DNA of 64,000 bases from Palsa-1447 sp964414785 (GTDB lineage: Bacteria > Verrucomicrobiota > Verrucomicrobiia > Opitutales > Opitutaceae): positions 62,001 through 126,000 of the forward strand of contig CAYPXZ010000006.1 in the NCBI GenBank assembly GCA_964414785.1, read 5' to 3'. The translations under genes were made by a program, and so were the position numbers. Shown here piece by piece: positions 26,925 through 35,808 of this stretch. Each line of letters starts with the position of its first letter. Position 1 is the first letter of the stretch. The notes under the pieces are model-generated. The model made no database searches. It saw nothing but the letters and a program-made list of their open reading frames with translations, and was not told where the DNA came from.

Positions 26925-28289
26925 TTAACAATTTGTCCCTAAATTAGTTAAGAACGGCTGCCGTTCACCTTCCGAGCGGTAAGCCTCGGCAAGGAGAATG
27001 ATGGGATGCACGACCCGGGGAATACCTGCTCCTGGTTCGCCCTTCTGGACGCAAAAGCCCTGCTGGATCTGGAGTTGGCAGCCGGGATTGGCCGTGGCGA
27101 CAACTGCGGCGCCGGTCGATCGGATGTGGCCGACCTTTCGATCTCGTAACCAGGCGGAGGTGATCGGCTGCGTGAGCGAATACACGCCCGCGCTCCCGCA
27201 GCACATCGTCGACTCCGGGCATTCGCGCAGCTCAACGCCCGGGATCGAGCGCAGGATCTCGCGCGGCTGCGACGTGATCTTCTGCCCGTGGCAGAGGTGG
27301 CAGGCCTCGTGGTACGTGACCGCGACCAGCGGGAGGGCCGAGGCAGGCGGAACCGGCCGGCGAAACCCGATCTCGACCAGCCACTCCGATATGTCCCTCA
27401 CCTTGGCGGACCAGGCTGCGGCCCGGCCGGCGTACGCCGGTTCGTCCTCCAGAAGGTGGCCGTAGCGCTTGAGGTGGGCCCCGCATCCCGCCGAGTTCGA
27501 AATGATCGCGTCGAACTCGTCAGGGTTCACCGAGTCGACCTGCTGGCGGGCCAGGGCGCGCGCGGTTTCGAGGTCCCCGTTGTGGGCATGCAGCGAGCCG
27601 CAGCATCCCTGGCCCCTCGGCGTAACCACCTCGCAGCCGTTCGCCAGGAGCACGTCGACCGTGGCCCGGTTGACGTCGGAGAAGGCGATGTCCTGGATGC
27701 AACCGGTGAGGACGGCCACGCGGCGGCGGGAGAGTCCAAAGGGTTTCTCGACAGGGGCGATGAGGGAATCCGAGTAGTGGCGGCGGATCGCGAGCGCCTG
27801 GCGCTCAAGTTCGCCCATCCTCCTGGGCAGCACCGAGTACAGGCCGGAACGGCGGATGAGACCGCGGATCCCGCTCGCGTCGAAGGCCCACAAGAGGCGC
27901 CCCGCCAGGCGCAGCGCCCACGGGCGGAAGAGGAGGAAACGCAGCGTGAACAGGCGGATGAGCGAGCGGCCGGGTCCGGTGGATGCCCCGCTTCGCTCCG
28001 CCTCAGCCCGCGCCGACTCGAACAATGTCCCGTAGTCGACGCCGGCGGGGCACGCCGTGGTGCAAGCTAGGCAGCCCAGGCAGTAGGACATCTCGTCGGC
28101 GAACGCACGCGTCGTCCCGAGCTCCCCGTCCGCGATCGCCCGCATGAGGGAGATCCGTCCCCTCGGCGAATTCCGCTCGCGGCCCGTCTCCAGGTAGGTC
28201 GGGCACGTGGGAAGGCACAGGCCGCAGTGCATGCACTGCTGCAGCACCGAGTAGTCGAGGGACTTAAGGAGGTTCCTCTCGGGGCTCAC
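26925..28289 (-). CDS. glcF: Glycolate oxidase iron-sulfur subunit
   Basis: A 454-residue electron-transfer subunit. Two ferredoxin-type 4Fe-4S motifs are present, with cysteines near residues 19, 22, 25, 29 (CMHCGLCLPTCPTY) and 70, 73, 76, 80 (CLGCLACTTACPAG). Two CCG domains follow, CCGSLHAHNGD near 223 and CCGSAGVYSL near 373. It passes electrons from the flavin subunit to the respiratory chain during glycolate (or related 2-hydroxyacid) oxidation. The GTG start overlaps the glcD stop by four bases (GTGA), so translation is probably coupled. No GlcE subunit gene is present. Confidence 0.92.
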   Translation of the reverse strand: MSPERNLLKSLDYSVLQQCMHCGLCLPTCPTYLETGRERNSPRGRISLMRAIADGELGTTRAFADEMSYCLGCLACTTACPAGVDYGTLFESARAEAERSGASTGPGRSLIRLFTLRFLLFRPWALRLAGRLLWAFDASGIRGLIRRSGLYSVLPRRMGELERQALAIRRHYSDSLIAPVEKPFGLSRRRVAVLTGCIQDIAFSDVNRATVDVLLANGCEVVTPRGQGCCGSLHAHNGDLETARALARQQVDSVNPDEFDAIISNSAGCGAHLKRYGHLLEDEPAYAGRAAAWSAKVRDISEWLVEIGFRRPVPPASALPLVAVTYHEACHLCHGQKITSQPREILRSIPGVELRECPESTMCCGSAGVYSLTQPITSAWLRDRKVGHIRSTGAAVVATANPGCQLQIQQGFCVQKGEPGAGIPRVVHPIILLAEAYRSEGERQPFLTNLGTNC

Positions 28290-29653
28290 AGGTCGAGGAT
28301 CTTCCCCGGATTGAGGAGGTTGTCCGGGTCGAGCGTGCGCTTTACCTGCCTAAGGAGGCCGTAGCTGCCGTCGCCCATCTGACCCCGCAGGAAGGCCTTC
28401 TTGGCCAGGCCGACACCGTGCTCGCCGGTTATGGTCCCGCCGAGAGCGAGCGCGTGGGTGAAGATCTCCTTCATCGCGGACTCGACGCGGTTCATCTCGT
28501 CCTTGTCGCGCTCGTCCGTGAGGAAGGTGGGATGCAGGTTGCCGTCCCCGAAGTGGCCGAACGTCGCGATCTCGAGTCGGTGCCTCGCGCCGGTCTCCTG
28601 GATGAACCGGATCATGTTCGCGAGCTCGCTGCGCGGGACCGTCGCGTCCTCGAGGATCGTCGTGGGCCTCATCCTGGCGAGGGCGCTGAACGCGCTCCTG
28701 CGGGCCGTCGCGAGCCTTGCCGACTCGGCGGGGTCGGCGGCAAGCCTGACCGAGGTGGCCCCGTTGCCCTCGCAGATCGCGCGGATCCTGGCGGCCTCGT
28801 CGGCGACCGCGGCGGGGTGGCCGTCCACCTCGATCAAGAGGAGCGCCTCGGCGTCCGTCGGCAGCCCGACGTGCGTGTAGTCCTCGACGCACCGCAGGGT
28901 CCTCGAGTCGAGGAACTCGAGCGTGCAGGGGACGATCCGTGCGGCGATGATCGCCGAGACGGTCTCCGCCGCGGCGTCCATCTTGGAATACGTGGCCAGG
29001 AGCGTCTGTCGGGCTGCCGGACGGGGCACGAGTTTGAGCAGGACCTCGGTCACGATGCCGAGCGTGCCCTCGCTGCCGATGAAGAGGTCCTTCAGGCTGT
29101 AGCCCGCGACGTCCTTCACGCACTTGTTGCCCAGGCGGCAGACCTCGCCGTCCGCGAGCACGACCTCGAGCCCCATGACGTAGTCCCTCGTGACGCCGTA
29201 CTTGAGCCCGCGCAGGCCCCCGGAGTTCTCCGCGACGTTCCCCCCGATGGTCGACACCTTCATCGAGCCCGGGTCGGGAGGGTAGAAGAGACCCGCCTCG
29301 TTGGCGGCGTCGTAGATGGCCTGGGTCAGGGCCCCGGCCCCGGCGCGGAGCGTGAAGTTGCGCGCGTCGACCTCCGAGATCTTGTCCATCTTCACGAGGC
29401 AGACGACGACCGATCCCTCAACCGGCACGCTCCCCCCGCTTAAACCCGTGCCGCTGCCGCGTGCGACGACCGGGACCTTGTGCCTTCGCGAGAGCTTCAC
29501 GATCGAGGCGACCTCCTCGGTCGAGCGCGGAAACACGACGACCCTAGGGAGCTGCCTCAGGGCGGCCGTAGCGTCAAAGGAGTAGGGTATCAGGTCCTCC
29601 CTCTCGACCAGGACGTTCGCCTGCCCGAGGAGTTGGATGAGTTCGTCGATCAT
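28286..29653 (-). CDS. glcD: Glycolate oxidase FAD-linked subunit
   Basis: A 455-residue FAD enzyme of the GlcD/D-lactate dehydrogenase family. The FAD-binding type 4 domain has RGSGTGLSGGSVPVEG at residues 65-80, PDPGSMKVSTIGGNVAENSGG near 117, and KDVAGYSLKDLFIGSEGTLG near 165. The C-terminal oxidase domain ends with ITGEHGVGLAKK near residue 410. It oxidises glycolate or another 2-hydroxyacid. The ATG at 29653 begins the usual MIDELIQLLG helix; the open upstream extension has no conserved content. It is the first gene of a two-gene operon with glcF. Confidence 0.92.
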   Translation of the reverse strand: MIDELIQLLGQANVLVEREDLIPYSFDATAALRQLPRVVVFPRSTEEVASIVKLSRRHKVPVVARGSGTGLSGGSVPVEGSVVVCLVKMDKISEVDARNFTLRAGAGALTQAIYDAANEAGLFYPPDPGSMKVSTIGGNVAENSGGLRGLKYGVTRDYVMGLEVVLADGEVCRLGNKCVKDVAGYSLKDLFIGSEGTLGIVTEVLLKLVPRPAARQTLLATYSKMDAAAETVSAIIAARIVPCTLEFLDSRTLRCVEDYTHVGLPTDAEALLLIEVDGHPAAVADEAARIRAICEGNGATSVRLAADPAESARLATARRSAFSALARMRPTTILEDATVPRSELANMIRFIQETGARHRLEIATFGHFGDGNLHPTFLTDERDKDEMNRVESAMKEIFTHALALGGTITGEHGVGLAKKAFLRGQMGDGSYGLLRQVKRTLDPDNLLNPGKILDL

Positions 29654-29739
29654 GGGCAGGGGTTTGCGGTTGGGCCACGGTGCGCCCTTTTGGGCCTGCT
29701 GTGAACCAAAACCGACGGGCATTGGAGGGGTATGCCCGC

Positions 29740-29758
29740 TGTGCCAATCTTTGGCACA
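29740..29758. promoter_or_regulatory. Perfect inverted repeat between glcD and clpB
   Basis: TGTGCCAA-tct-TTGGCACA is an 8-bp perfect inverted repeat with a 3-base spacer in the divergent glcD/clpB region. It is 87 bases from the glcD start and 112 bases from the clpB start. A related half-site, GTGTGCC, lies at 29771-29777. It does not match the CIRCE heat-shock operator. An operator for a dimeric regulator is the simplest reading. Confidence 0.45.
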
Positions 29759-29790
29759 GGTGGGCGCCAAGTGTGCCGAAATGGCTGTCC

Positions 29791-29810
29791 CGGGGCCGCG
29801 GGCGGCCCCG
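29791..29810 (+). other. G+C-rich hairpin in the clpB leader
   Basis: CGGGGCCGC/GCGGCCCCG can form a near-perfect stem with a very short loop about 60 bases before the clpB start. There is no T-run, so it is not a terminator. It could shape the mRNA leader or simply reflect base composition. Confidence 0.3.
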
Positions 29811-29869
29811 GCGCTCCTCGGGGGCCGCACGGTGCCAGAGTGGCCCAGGCTATGCACTTGGGTTCTCAA

Positions 29870-32452
29870 ATGGACTCAAACAACCTCACCCAGATGTCGC
29901 GCCAGGCGGTCACCGACGCCCAAGCCGTCGCCCGGCGCCTCAATCACAATGAGGTGGACACCTGGCACCTGTTGTCCGCCCTGCTCGGGCAGGAGAACGG
30001 CGTCATCCCCGGCCTCGTCGAGAAGATGGGGCTCACCGTGAGCGCCCTTCAGCTGGCCGCGGACCGCGAGCTCGAGCGCCTGCCCAAGGTCACGGGCAGC
30101 GTCGACACGTCCAAGATCTACGTGACCCAGGCTGTGAACGACGTGCTGACCAAGGCCGAGAAGGAGGCCTCGTCGCTCAAGGACGAGTTCGTGAGCGTCG
30201 AGCACCTGTTCCTCGCCCTGATCGACGTCGGCCGGCCCGATTCGATGAAGAAGCTCTTCAAGAGCTTCGGCCTCGACCGCCAGAAGGTCCTGGGGGCCCT
30301 GAAGGACGTCCGCGGAAGCCAGCGCGTCACGACCGACAACCCGGAGGCGACCTACCAGGCCCTCGAGAAGTACGGCGTGGACCTTGTGGACCGGGCGAGG
30401 AAGGGAAAGCTCGACCCGGTCATCGGAAGGGACGAGGAGATCCGGCGCACCATCAGGATCCTCTCCCGCAAGACGAAGAACAACCCGGTGCTCATCGGGG
30501 AGCCCGGGGTCGGCAAGACGGCGATCGTGGAGGGCCTGGCCCAGCGCATCCTGCGCGGGGACGTGCCCGAGGGCCTGAAGGACACGACGCTCTTCGCGCT
30601 CGACATGGGGGCTCTCGTCGCAGGCGCCAAGTACCGCGGGGAATTCGAGGAGCGCCTGAAGGCGGTCCTCAACGAGATCAAGCAGGCCGAGGGCCGGGTG
30701 ATCCTCTTCATCGACGAGCTGCACCTGATCGTCGGCGCGGGCAAGGTCGACGGCGCCATGGACGCCGGCAACCTGCTCAAGCCCATGCTGGCCCGCGGCG
30801 AGCTCCACTGCATCGGCGCGACGACCCTCGATGAGTACCGCAAGCACATCGAGAAGGACGCGGCGCTCGAGCGCCGGTTCCAGCCCGTGATCGTCGAGCA
30901 GCCGAGCGTCGAGGACGCGATCTCGATCCTGCGCGGCCTCAAGGAGCGCTTCGAGCTCCACCATGGCGTCCGGATCCAGGACAACGCCCTTGTGAACGCG
31001 GTTATCCTCTCGAACCGCTACATTTCCGACAGGTTCCTGCCCGACAAGGCGATCGACCTGGTGGACGAGGCGTGCGCGATGATCCGCACGGAGATAGACT
31101 CGATGCCCCACGAGCTCGACGAGCTCACCCGGCGCTCCCTAAGGCTCGAGATCGAGGAGACCGCGCTCGCCAAGGAGAAGGACGACGCCAGCAAGCGCAG
31201 GCTCACGGCCTTGCGCAAGGAGCTCGCGGAGGCCCGCGAGAAGGCCAAGGGGCTGAAGATGCAGTGGGACAAGGAGAAGGCCTCCATCAACCGGGTCCGC
31301 AAGATGCGCGAGGAGATCGAGGCGACCCGCCTCGACATGGACAAGGCCGAGCGCGCCTACGACCTGAACAAGGTGGCGGAGCTGCGCCACGGGAAGATCC
31401 CGCAGCTCGAGGCCGAGCTGAAGGGCCTCGAGAAGTCGGGCAAGGTGACGACCCTCTTCAAGGAGGAGGTGTCGGGCGAGGAGATCGCGGAGATCGTCGC
31501 CAAGTGGACGGGGATACCGCTCACGCGACTGGTCGAGGGAGAGAAGGACAAGCTGATGCGCCTGGAGCAGACGCTCCACAAGAGGGTGATCGGCCAGGAC
31601 GAGGCGGTGACCCTCGTCACCGAGGCGATCCTCAGGGCGAGGAGCGGCATCAAGGACCCCCGCCGCCCCGTCGGAAGCTTCCTCTTCCTCGGGCCCACGG
31701 GCGTCGGCAAGACCGAGCTCGCGAAGGCGCTCGCCGAGACCCTCTTCGACTCCGAGTCGGCGATCGTCCGGATCGACATGTCCGAGTACATGGAGAAGCA
31801 CGCGGTCTCGAGGATGATCGGGGCGCCCCCGGGCTACGTCGGCTACGACGAGGGCGGCCAGCTGACCGAGGCCGTGCGCCGCAAGCCCTACGCCGTCGTG
31901 CTCTTCGACGAGGTGGAGAAGGCCCACCCGGATGTCTTCAATGTCCTCCTTCAGGTGCTCGACGACGGCAGGATCACCGATTCGCAGGGGCGCACCGTGG
32001 ACTTCAAGAACACGATCATCATCATGACCTCGAACATCGGCTCGCGCTTCCTCCTGGAGGGCGTCACCGGGGACACGATACCCGAGGGCGTGCGCGAGAG
32101 CGTGATGGCCGACCTGCGGAAGGCCTTCAGGCCCGAGTTCCTGAACCGCATCGACGAGACGATCCTCTTCAAGCCCCTGACGCTGGAGGAGATCGGCTCG
32201 ATCGTGGACCTCCTGCTCGCCGACCTCAACAAGCGCCTGGCGGAGCGCCGGGTGAGCGTCGTGCTCGACAAGAAGGCGAGGGAGTGGGCGGCGGAGAAGG
32301 GCTACGACCCCGTGTTTGGCGCGAGGCCCCTCAAGCGCTACCTCCAGCGCCAGATCGAGACGCGCCTGGCCCGCGGACTGGTCTCTGGCGAGATCGCCGA
32401 GGGCTCGAAGGTGACGTTCTCGGTCAAGAACGGGGAATGGGTGGTTTCCTGA
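29870..32452 (+). CDS. clpB: ClpB disaggregase chaperone
   Basis: An 860-residue Hsp100 ATPase that, with the DnaK system, pulls proteins out of aggregates. The N domain carries the paired Clp repeats. The first AAA module has Walker A GEPGVGKTA near residue 210 and Walker B LFIDELH. A long coiled-coil middle domain follows (about 400-525), and the second module has GPTGVGKTE near residue 607 and VVLFDEVEKAHPDV. The M domain identifies ClpB rather than ClpA or ClpC. The start could be the ATG at 29870 (MDSNNLTQ) or one 18 bases upstream. The gene diverges from glcD, and the space between holds an inverted repeat and a hairpin. Confidence 0.95.
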   Translation: MDSNNLTQMSRQAVTDAQAVARRLNHNEVDTWHLLSALLGQENGVIPGLVEKMGLTVSALQLAADRELERLPKVTGSVDTSKIYVTQAVNDVLTKAEKEASSLKDEFVSVEHLFLALIDVGRPDSMKKLFKSFGLDRQKVLGALKDVRGSQRVTTDNPEATYQALEKYGVDLVDRARKGKLDPVIGRDEEIRRTIRILSRKTKNNPVLIGEPGVGKTAIVEGLAQRILRGDVPEGLKDTTLFALDMGALVAGAKYRGEFEERLKAVLNEIKQAEGRVILFIDELHLIVGAGKVDGAMDAGNLLKPMLARGELHCIGATTLDEYRKHIEKDAALERRFQPVIVEQPSVEDAISILRGLKERFELHHGVRIQDNALVNAVILSNRYISDRFLPDKAIDLVDEACAMIRTEIDSMPHELDELTRRSLRLEIEETALAKEKDDASKRRLTALRKELAEAREKAKGLKMQWDKEKASINRVRKMREEIEATRLDMDKAERAYDLNKVAELRHGKIPQLEAELKGLEKSGKVTTLFKEEVSGEEIAEIVAKWTGIPLTRLVEGEKDKLMRLEQTLHKRVIGQDEAVTLVTEAILRARSGIKDPRRPVGSFLFLGPTGVGKTELAKALAETLFDSESAIVRIDMSEYMEKHAVSRMIGAPPGYVGYDEGGQLTEAVRRKPYAVVLFDEVEKAHPDVFNVLLQVLDDGRITDSQGRTVDFKNTIIIMTSNIGSRFLLEGVTGDTIPEGVRESVMADLRKAFRPEFLNRIDETILFKPLTLEEIGSIVDLLLADLNKRLAERRVSVVLDKKAREWAAEKGYDPVFGARPLKRYLQRQIETRLARGLVSGEIAEGSKVTFSVKNGEWVVS

Positions 32453-32582
32453 GCCGGGCTACGGGCTCCGGCGGTTGACACCCCCGGGTGGGTAGGGCTT
32501 CATTGGCCCTCCCGGCCTCGATCCCCCGCGGCCCATACGGGCCGCGCGCCATTGCGCCGGGCGCCGGGCGGGCATTTCACCT

Positions 32583-34181
32583 ATGGACACACATGCAGCC
32601 TCCTATGGAGTCGGAACCGTCGCACTGCTTCTCGCCATGACCCTTTCGCCTCGAGCGCGGGCGGGCGACCAGGTGCGGATAGATTCGGGGATCGTCGAGG
32701 GGGAGGCGATCGCTGGGACGGGGGTCCGCGCGTTCAAGGGGATCCCGTTCGCGGCGCCGCCCGTGGGCGACCTCCGCTGGAGAGAGCCCATGCCCGTGGC
32801 GCCCTGGGAGGGCGTCCGCAGCGCCACCGAGTTCGGGCCGCGGCCGATGCAGGCCCACATCTACTCGGACATGATCTTCCGGGACAAGGGCCCCAGCGAG
32901 GACTGCCTCTACCTGAACGTCTGGACGCCCGCAAAGTCGGCCGTGGAACGCCTGCCGGTCATGGTCTGGATCTACGGCGGTGGATACGAGGCCGGTGCGA
33001 CCTCAGAGCCCCGCCAGGACGGAAAGGACCTCGCGGGGAAGGGCGTCGTGGTGGTCAGCATGAACTACCGCCTCGGCGTCTTCGGGTTCTTCTCCCATCC
33101 CGAGCTTTCGAGGGAATCGGGCCGGGTCGGGTCGGGCAACTACGGCATCATGGACCAGATCGCGGCCCTCAAGTGGGTGAGGAAGAACATCGCGTCCTTC
33201 GGCGGAGATCCCTCGAACGTCACAATCTTCGGGGAGTCCGCGGGGTCATATTCGGTCAGCATCCAGGTGGCGACGCCCCTCGCCAGGGGCCTGTTCCAGA
33301 AGGCGATCGGCGAAAGCGGCGCCCTTGTGGGAACACCCAGGAACCCGTCCGACGTGTCCGCGCTTGGCGAGGCGGAGGGAAGGGGGGCGGCCTTTGCGTC
33401 GTCCCTGGGGGCGAGGACGCTTGCCGAGCTCAGGGCCATCCCCGCCGACCGGCTGCTCAAGGCCTCGCGGGACGACACGAAGCTTGAGCCCGGGGTCGTC
33501 GTCGACGGGTACGTCCTCCCGAAGGACATGACGGCGATCTACGCCGCGGGCGAGCAGAGCCATGTCCCCCTCCTGGCAGGCTGGAACGCGGACGAAAACA
33601 GGGTGTATTCCGTCTTTGGTGACAAGCGTCCCACGGCCGAGGGCTTCGCAAAGGCGGTTCATGCCGAGTATGGCGACCTGGCCGGCGAGGTCCTCAGGCT
33701 CTACCCGGCAAGGACCGACTCGGAGGCCGTGCGGTCCGCCGGCGACCTCGCCGGGGACCGGTTCATCATTATTTCGACCTGGAAATGGATCGACATGCAG
33801 CTGGCGACCGGGGGCTCGCCGGTCTACCGGTATTCCTTCGACCGGGCCGTCCCGGTCGCGCCCGGGACCGTGGTCAACGGCATGCCCGCGACCTCCGCGG
33901 ACATCGGGGCCGTGCACGCGAGCGAGATCTCCTATGTCTTTGGTGCCATCGGCGCCATGCACAACGTCGCATGGGAGCCCGCGGACTGGAGGCTGTCGGA
34001 CGAGATCGGGACCTACTGGACGAACTTCGCGAAGACCGGCAACCCGAACGGAGGGGGTCTTCCCGAGTGGCCGCGCTATACGGTCGAGGGCGGCCGCAAG
34101 GTCATGCACCTGGACGTGGCGCTTAGGGCCGCCCCGGAGACCCACCGCGACAGGCAGGAGTTCTGGGACGCGAAGCCCTGA
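32583..34181 (+). CDS. Secreted type B carboxylesterase
   Basis: A 532-residue alpha/beta hydrolase with an N-terminal signal peptide (cleavage near ARAGD). Family marks are FKGIPFAAPPVGDLRW near residues 51-66, EDCLYLNVW near 107, and the nucleophile elbow FGESAGS with Ser219. The oxyanion loop YGGGYEAGA is near residue 131. It should cleave carboxylic esters outside the cytoplasm. The next gene is a secreted GH26 enzyme 34 bases downstream on the same strand, so the two may be co-transcribed and act on the same polysaccharide, for example as a de-esterase with a mannanase. That role is inference; type B esterases have broad specificity. Confidence 0.9.
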   Translation: MDTHAASYGVGTVALLLAMTLSPRARAGDQVRIDSGIVEGEAIAGTGVRAFKGIPFAAPPVGDLRWREPMPVAPWEGVRSATEFGPRPMQAHIYSDMIFRDKGPSEDCLYLNVWTPAKSAVERLPVMVWIYGGGYEAGATSEPRQDGKDLAGKGVVVVSMNYRLGVFGFFSHPELSRESGRVGSGNYGIMDQIAALKWVRKNIASFGGDPSNVTIFGESAGSYSVSIQVATPLARGLFQKAIGESGALVGTPRNPSDVSALGEAEGRGAAFASSLGARTLAELRAIPADRLLKASRDDTKLEPGVVVDGYVLPKDMTAIYAAGEQSHVPLLAGWNADENRVYSVFGDKRPTAEGFAKAVHAEYGDLAGEVLRLYPARTDSEAVRSAGDLAGDRFIIISTWKWIDMQLATGGSPVYRYSFDRAVPVAPGTVVNGMPATSADIGAVHASEISYVFGAIGAMHNVAWEPADWRLSDEIGTYWTNFAKTGNPNGGGLPEWPRYTVEGGRKVMHLDVALRAAPETHRDRQEFWDAKP

Positions 34182-34215
34182 GGGCCCCCCTAGCCCCGGA
34201 GACACCCGCACCTCC

Positions 34216-35334
34216 ATGACTACACGCTGCATCGCCTGGCTGGCCTCGGCCGTCCTCCTCCTTGCCCCGGTCCGCCAGTTCGGGAAGCCGGTCAACCCCA
34301 ACGCGACCCCGGAGGCGCAGAGGCTCCTGGCCTTCCTAGAGGAGATCCGCGGCCACTACACCATAGCGGCCCAGCACAACTTCGCCTCGTCGGGATCGAA
34401 GTACACCGATCTCACCAAGGCGATCACCGGCAAGGCGCCCCTCCTCTGGGGCTCGGACTTCAGCTTCGCCTACAAGGGAACCGAGCCCCAGAAGTTCCAG
34501 CACTGCGGGCCGCTCAACCTGACGAACCCGTTCGACCCGGTGTATTATGTCGACGCGACGCCGCAGGTGGTCCGCCAGCGCATCGTCGACACCGCGATCC
34601 GGCTGCACAAGTCGGGCTACCTGATCACGCTGATGTGGCATGCGGCCCCCCCGGGCGCGGACGACTATTGCGACGGTACGGACATCTGGACCTGGGAGCG
34701 GCGGCCCTCGCAGCAGAAGTGGGACGAGCTCACGACCGACGGCACGCCGCTCAACCTGGCGTGGCAGAAGCAGGTCGACGTGATCGCGGGCTACCTGGGG
34801 CAGCTGCGGGACGCCCACGTGCCGGTCCTCTGGCGCCCGTACCACGAGATGAACGGCAAGTGGTTCTGGTGGTGCGACAAGAAGGGCGCGAACGGGTTCA
34901 GGAAGCTTTGGATCATGATGTACGACCGCTTCGTCAACGTCCACAAGCTGGACAACCTGATATGGGTCTGGGACACCAACGCCCCGCGCGCGACCCCCGG
35001 CGACGAGGCGGGTGCCTACGAGGACTTCTATCCCGGCGCCCAGTACGTGGATGTCCTCGCGGCCGACGTCTACCACAAGGACTGGAAGCAGTCCCACCAT
35101 GACGACCTTGCAAAATTGGCCGGAGGAAAGCCGATCGCGCTAGGGGAGGTGGGAGAGTCGCCGTCGCCCGATCTCCTTGATCGCCAGCCCCAGTGGGCCT
35201 GGTTCATGCCGTGGTTCCTGCAGGTCCGCGATCCCGACGCCCTTAAGAAGATCTACGCGGACCGGCGCATCCTCACCCTGGGCGACGTGACGACCGAAGC
35301 CGACGGCACTATCCGGGTCAACGCGCAGCGGTAG
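34216..35334 (+). CDS. Glycoside hydrolase family 26 (endo-beta-mannanase-like)
   Basis: A 372-residue secreted enzyme with a short signal-like N-terminus (MTTRCIAWLASAVLLLAPV). The GH26 fold is indicated by GHYTIAAQHN near residue 46, PLLWGSDFSF, and TLMWHAAPP near 138. The acid/base Glu211 sits in WRPYHEMNGKWFWW and the nucleophile Glu311 in PIALGEVGES. GH26 enzymes are mainly beta-1,4-mannanases. The length is that of a single catalytic domain without a carbohydrate-binding module. The ATG at 34216 lies 34 bases after the carboxylesterase stop, and a long open extension upstream overlaps that gene and is ignored. Confidence 0.9.
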   Translation: MTTRCIAWLASAVLLLAPVRQFGKPVNPNATPEAQRLLAFLEEIRGHYTIAAQHNFASSGSKYTDLTKAITGKAPLLWGSDFSFAYKGTEPQKFQHCGPLNLTNPFDPVYYVDATPQVVRQRIVDTAIRLHKSGYLITLMWHAAPPGADDYCDGTDIWTWERRPSQQKWDELTTDGTPLNLAWQKQVDVIAGYLGQLRDAHVPVLWRPYHEMNGKWFWWCDKKGANGFRKLWIMMYDRFVNVHKLDNLIWVWDTNAPRATPGDEAGAYEDFYPGAQYVDVLAADVYHKDWKQSHHDDLAKLAGGKPIALGEVGESPSPDLLDRQPQWAWFMPWFLQVRDPDALKKIYADRRILTLGDVTTEADGTIRVNAQR

Positions 35335-35355
35335 CCCTGCTTTGTGCCGAGGGGG

Positions 35356-35772
35356 TTACTCCCCGATGATCTTCACGAGCACCCGCTTGCGGCGCATGCC
35401 GTCGAACTCCCCGTAGAAGATCTGCTCCCAGGGTCCGAAGTCGAGTTTCCCGCCGGTCACCGCGACGACGACCTCGCGCCCCATGATCGTGCGCTTCAAG
35501 TGCGCGTCGGCGTTGTCCTCACCCCGGTTGTGCGCGTACTGGCCATGGGGCTTCTCAGGAGCCAGCCGTTCCAGCCATTTCTCGATGTCCTCGTGGAGGC
35601 CCCTCTCGTCGTCGTTGATGAAGACCGAGGCCGAGATGTGCATGGCATTGACGAGGCAGAGGCCCTCCCTAATCCCGCTCTCCCTTAGGGCCTCCTCGAC
35701 CTGCGGCGTGATGTTGAGCAACTGGCGGCGCTGCGGGACCTCGAACCAGAGCTCCTTGCGGTGGGACTTCAT
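35356..35772 (-). CDS. YjbQ family protein (secondary thiamine-phosphate synthase type)
   Basis: A 138-residue protein of the YjbQ/UPF0047 family. Conserved features are INITPQVEEALRESGI near residue 19, GLCLVNAMHISASVFIND near 37, a central NADAHLKRTIMG with its histidine, and GGKLDFGPWEQIFYGEFDG near the end. Family members have weak thiamine-phosphate synthase activity, but the main physiological role is unsettled. It forms a possible minus-strand pair with the alcohol dehydrogenase gene 36 bases upstream. Confidence 0.9.
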   Translation of the reverse strand: MKSHRKELWFEVPQRRQLLNITPQVEEALRESGIREGLCLVNAMHISASVFINDDERGLHEDIEKWLERLAPEKPHGQYAHNRGEDNADAHLKRTIMGREVVVAVTGGKLDFGPWEQIFYGEFDGMRRKRVLVKIIGE

Positions 35773-35808
35773 GGCAAATGAGGGAGCCGCAGGGCGGCCC
35801 CGGAACGA

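Noticed and set aside
29654..29869. N-terminal extensions of GlcD and ClpB across the same region
   Set aside because: Both are low-complexity and unconserved; the shorter starts match family lengths.
29654..29869. CIRCE heat-shock operator before clpB
   Set aside because: The inverted repeat there does not match the TTAGCACTC-N9-GAGTGCTAA consensus.
33562..34215. Extension of the GH26 frame into the carboxylesterase gene
   Set aside because: It overlaps a well-supported gene and encodes R, P, S-rich sequence; the ATG at 34216 starts a signal peptide.
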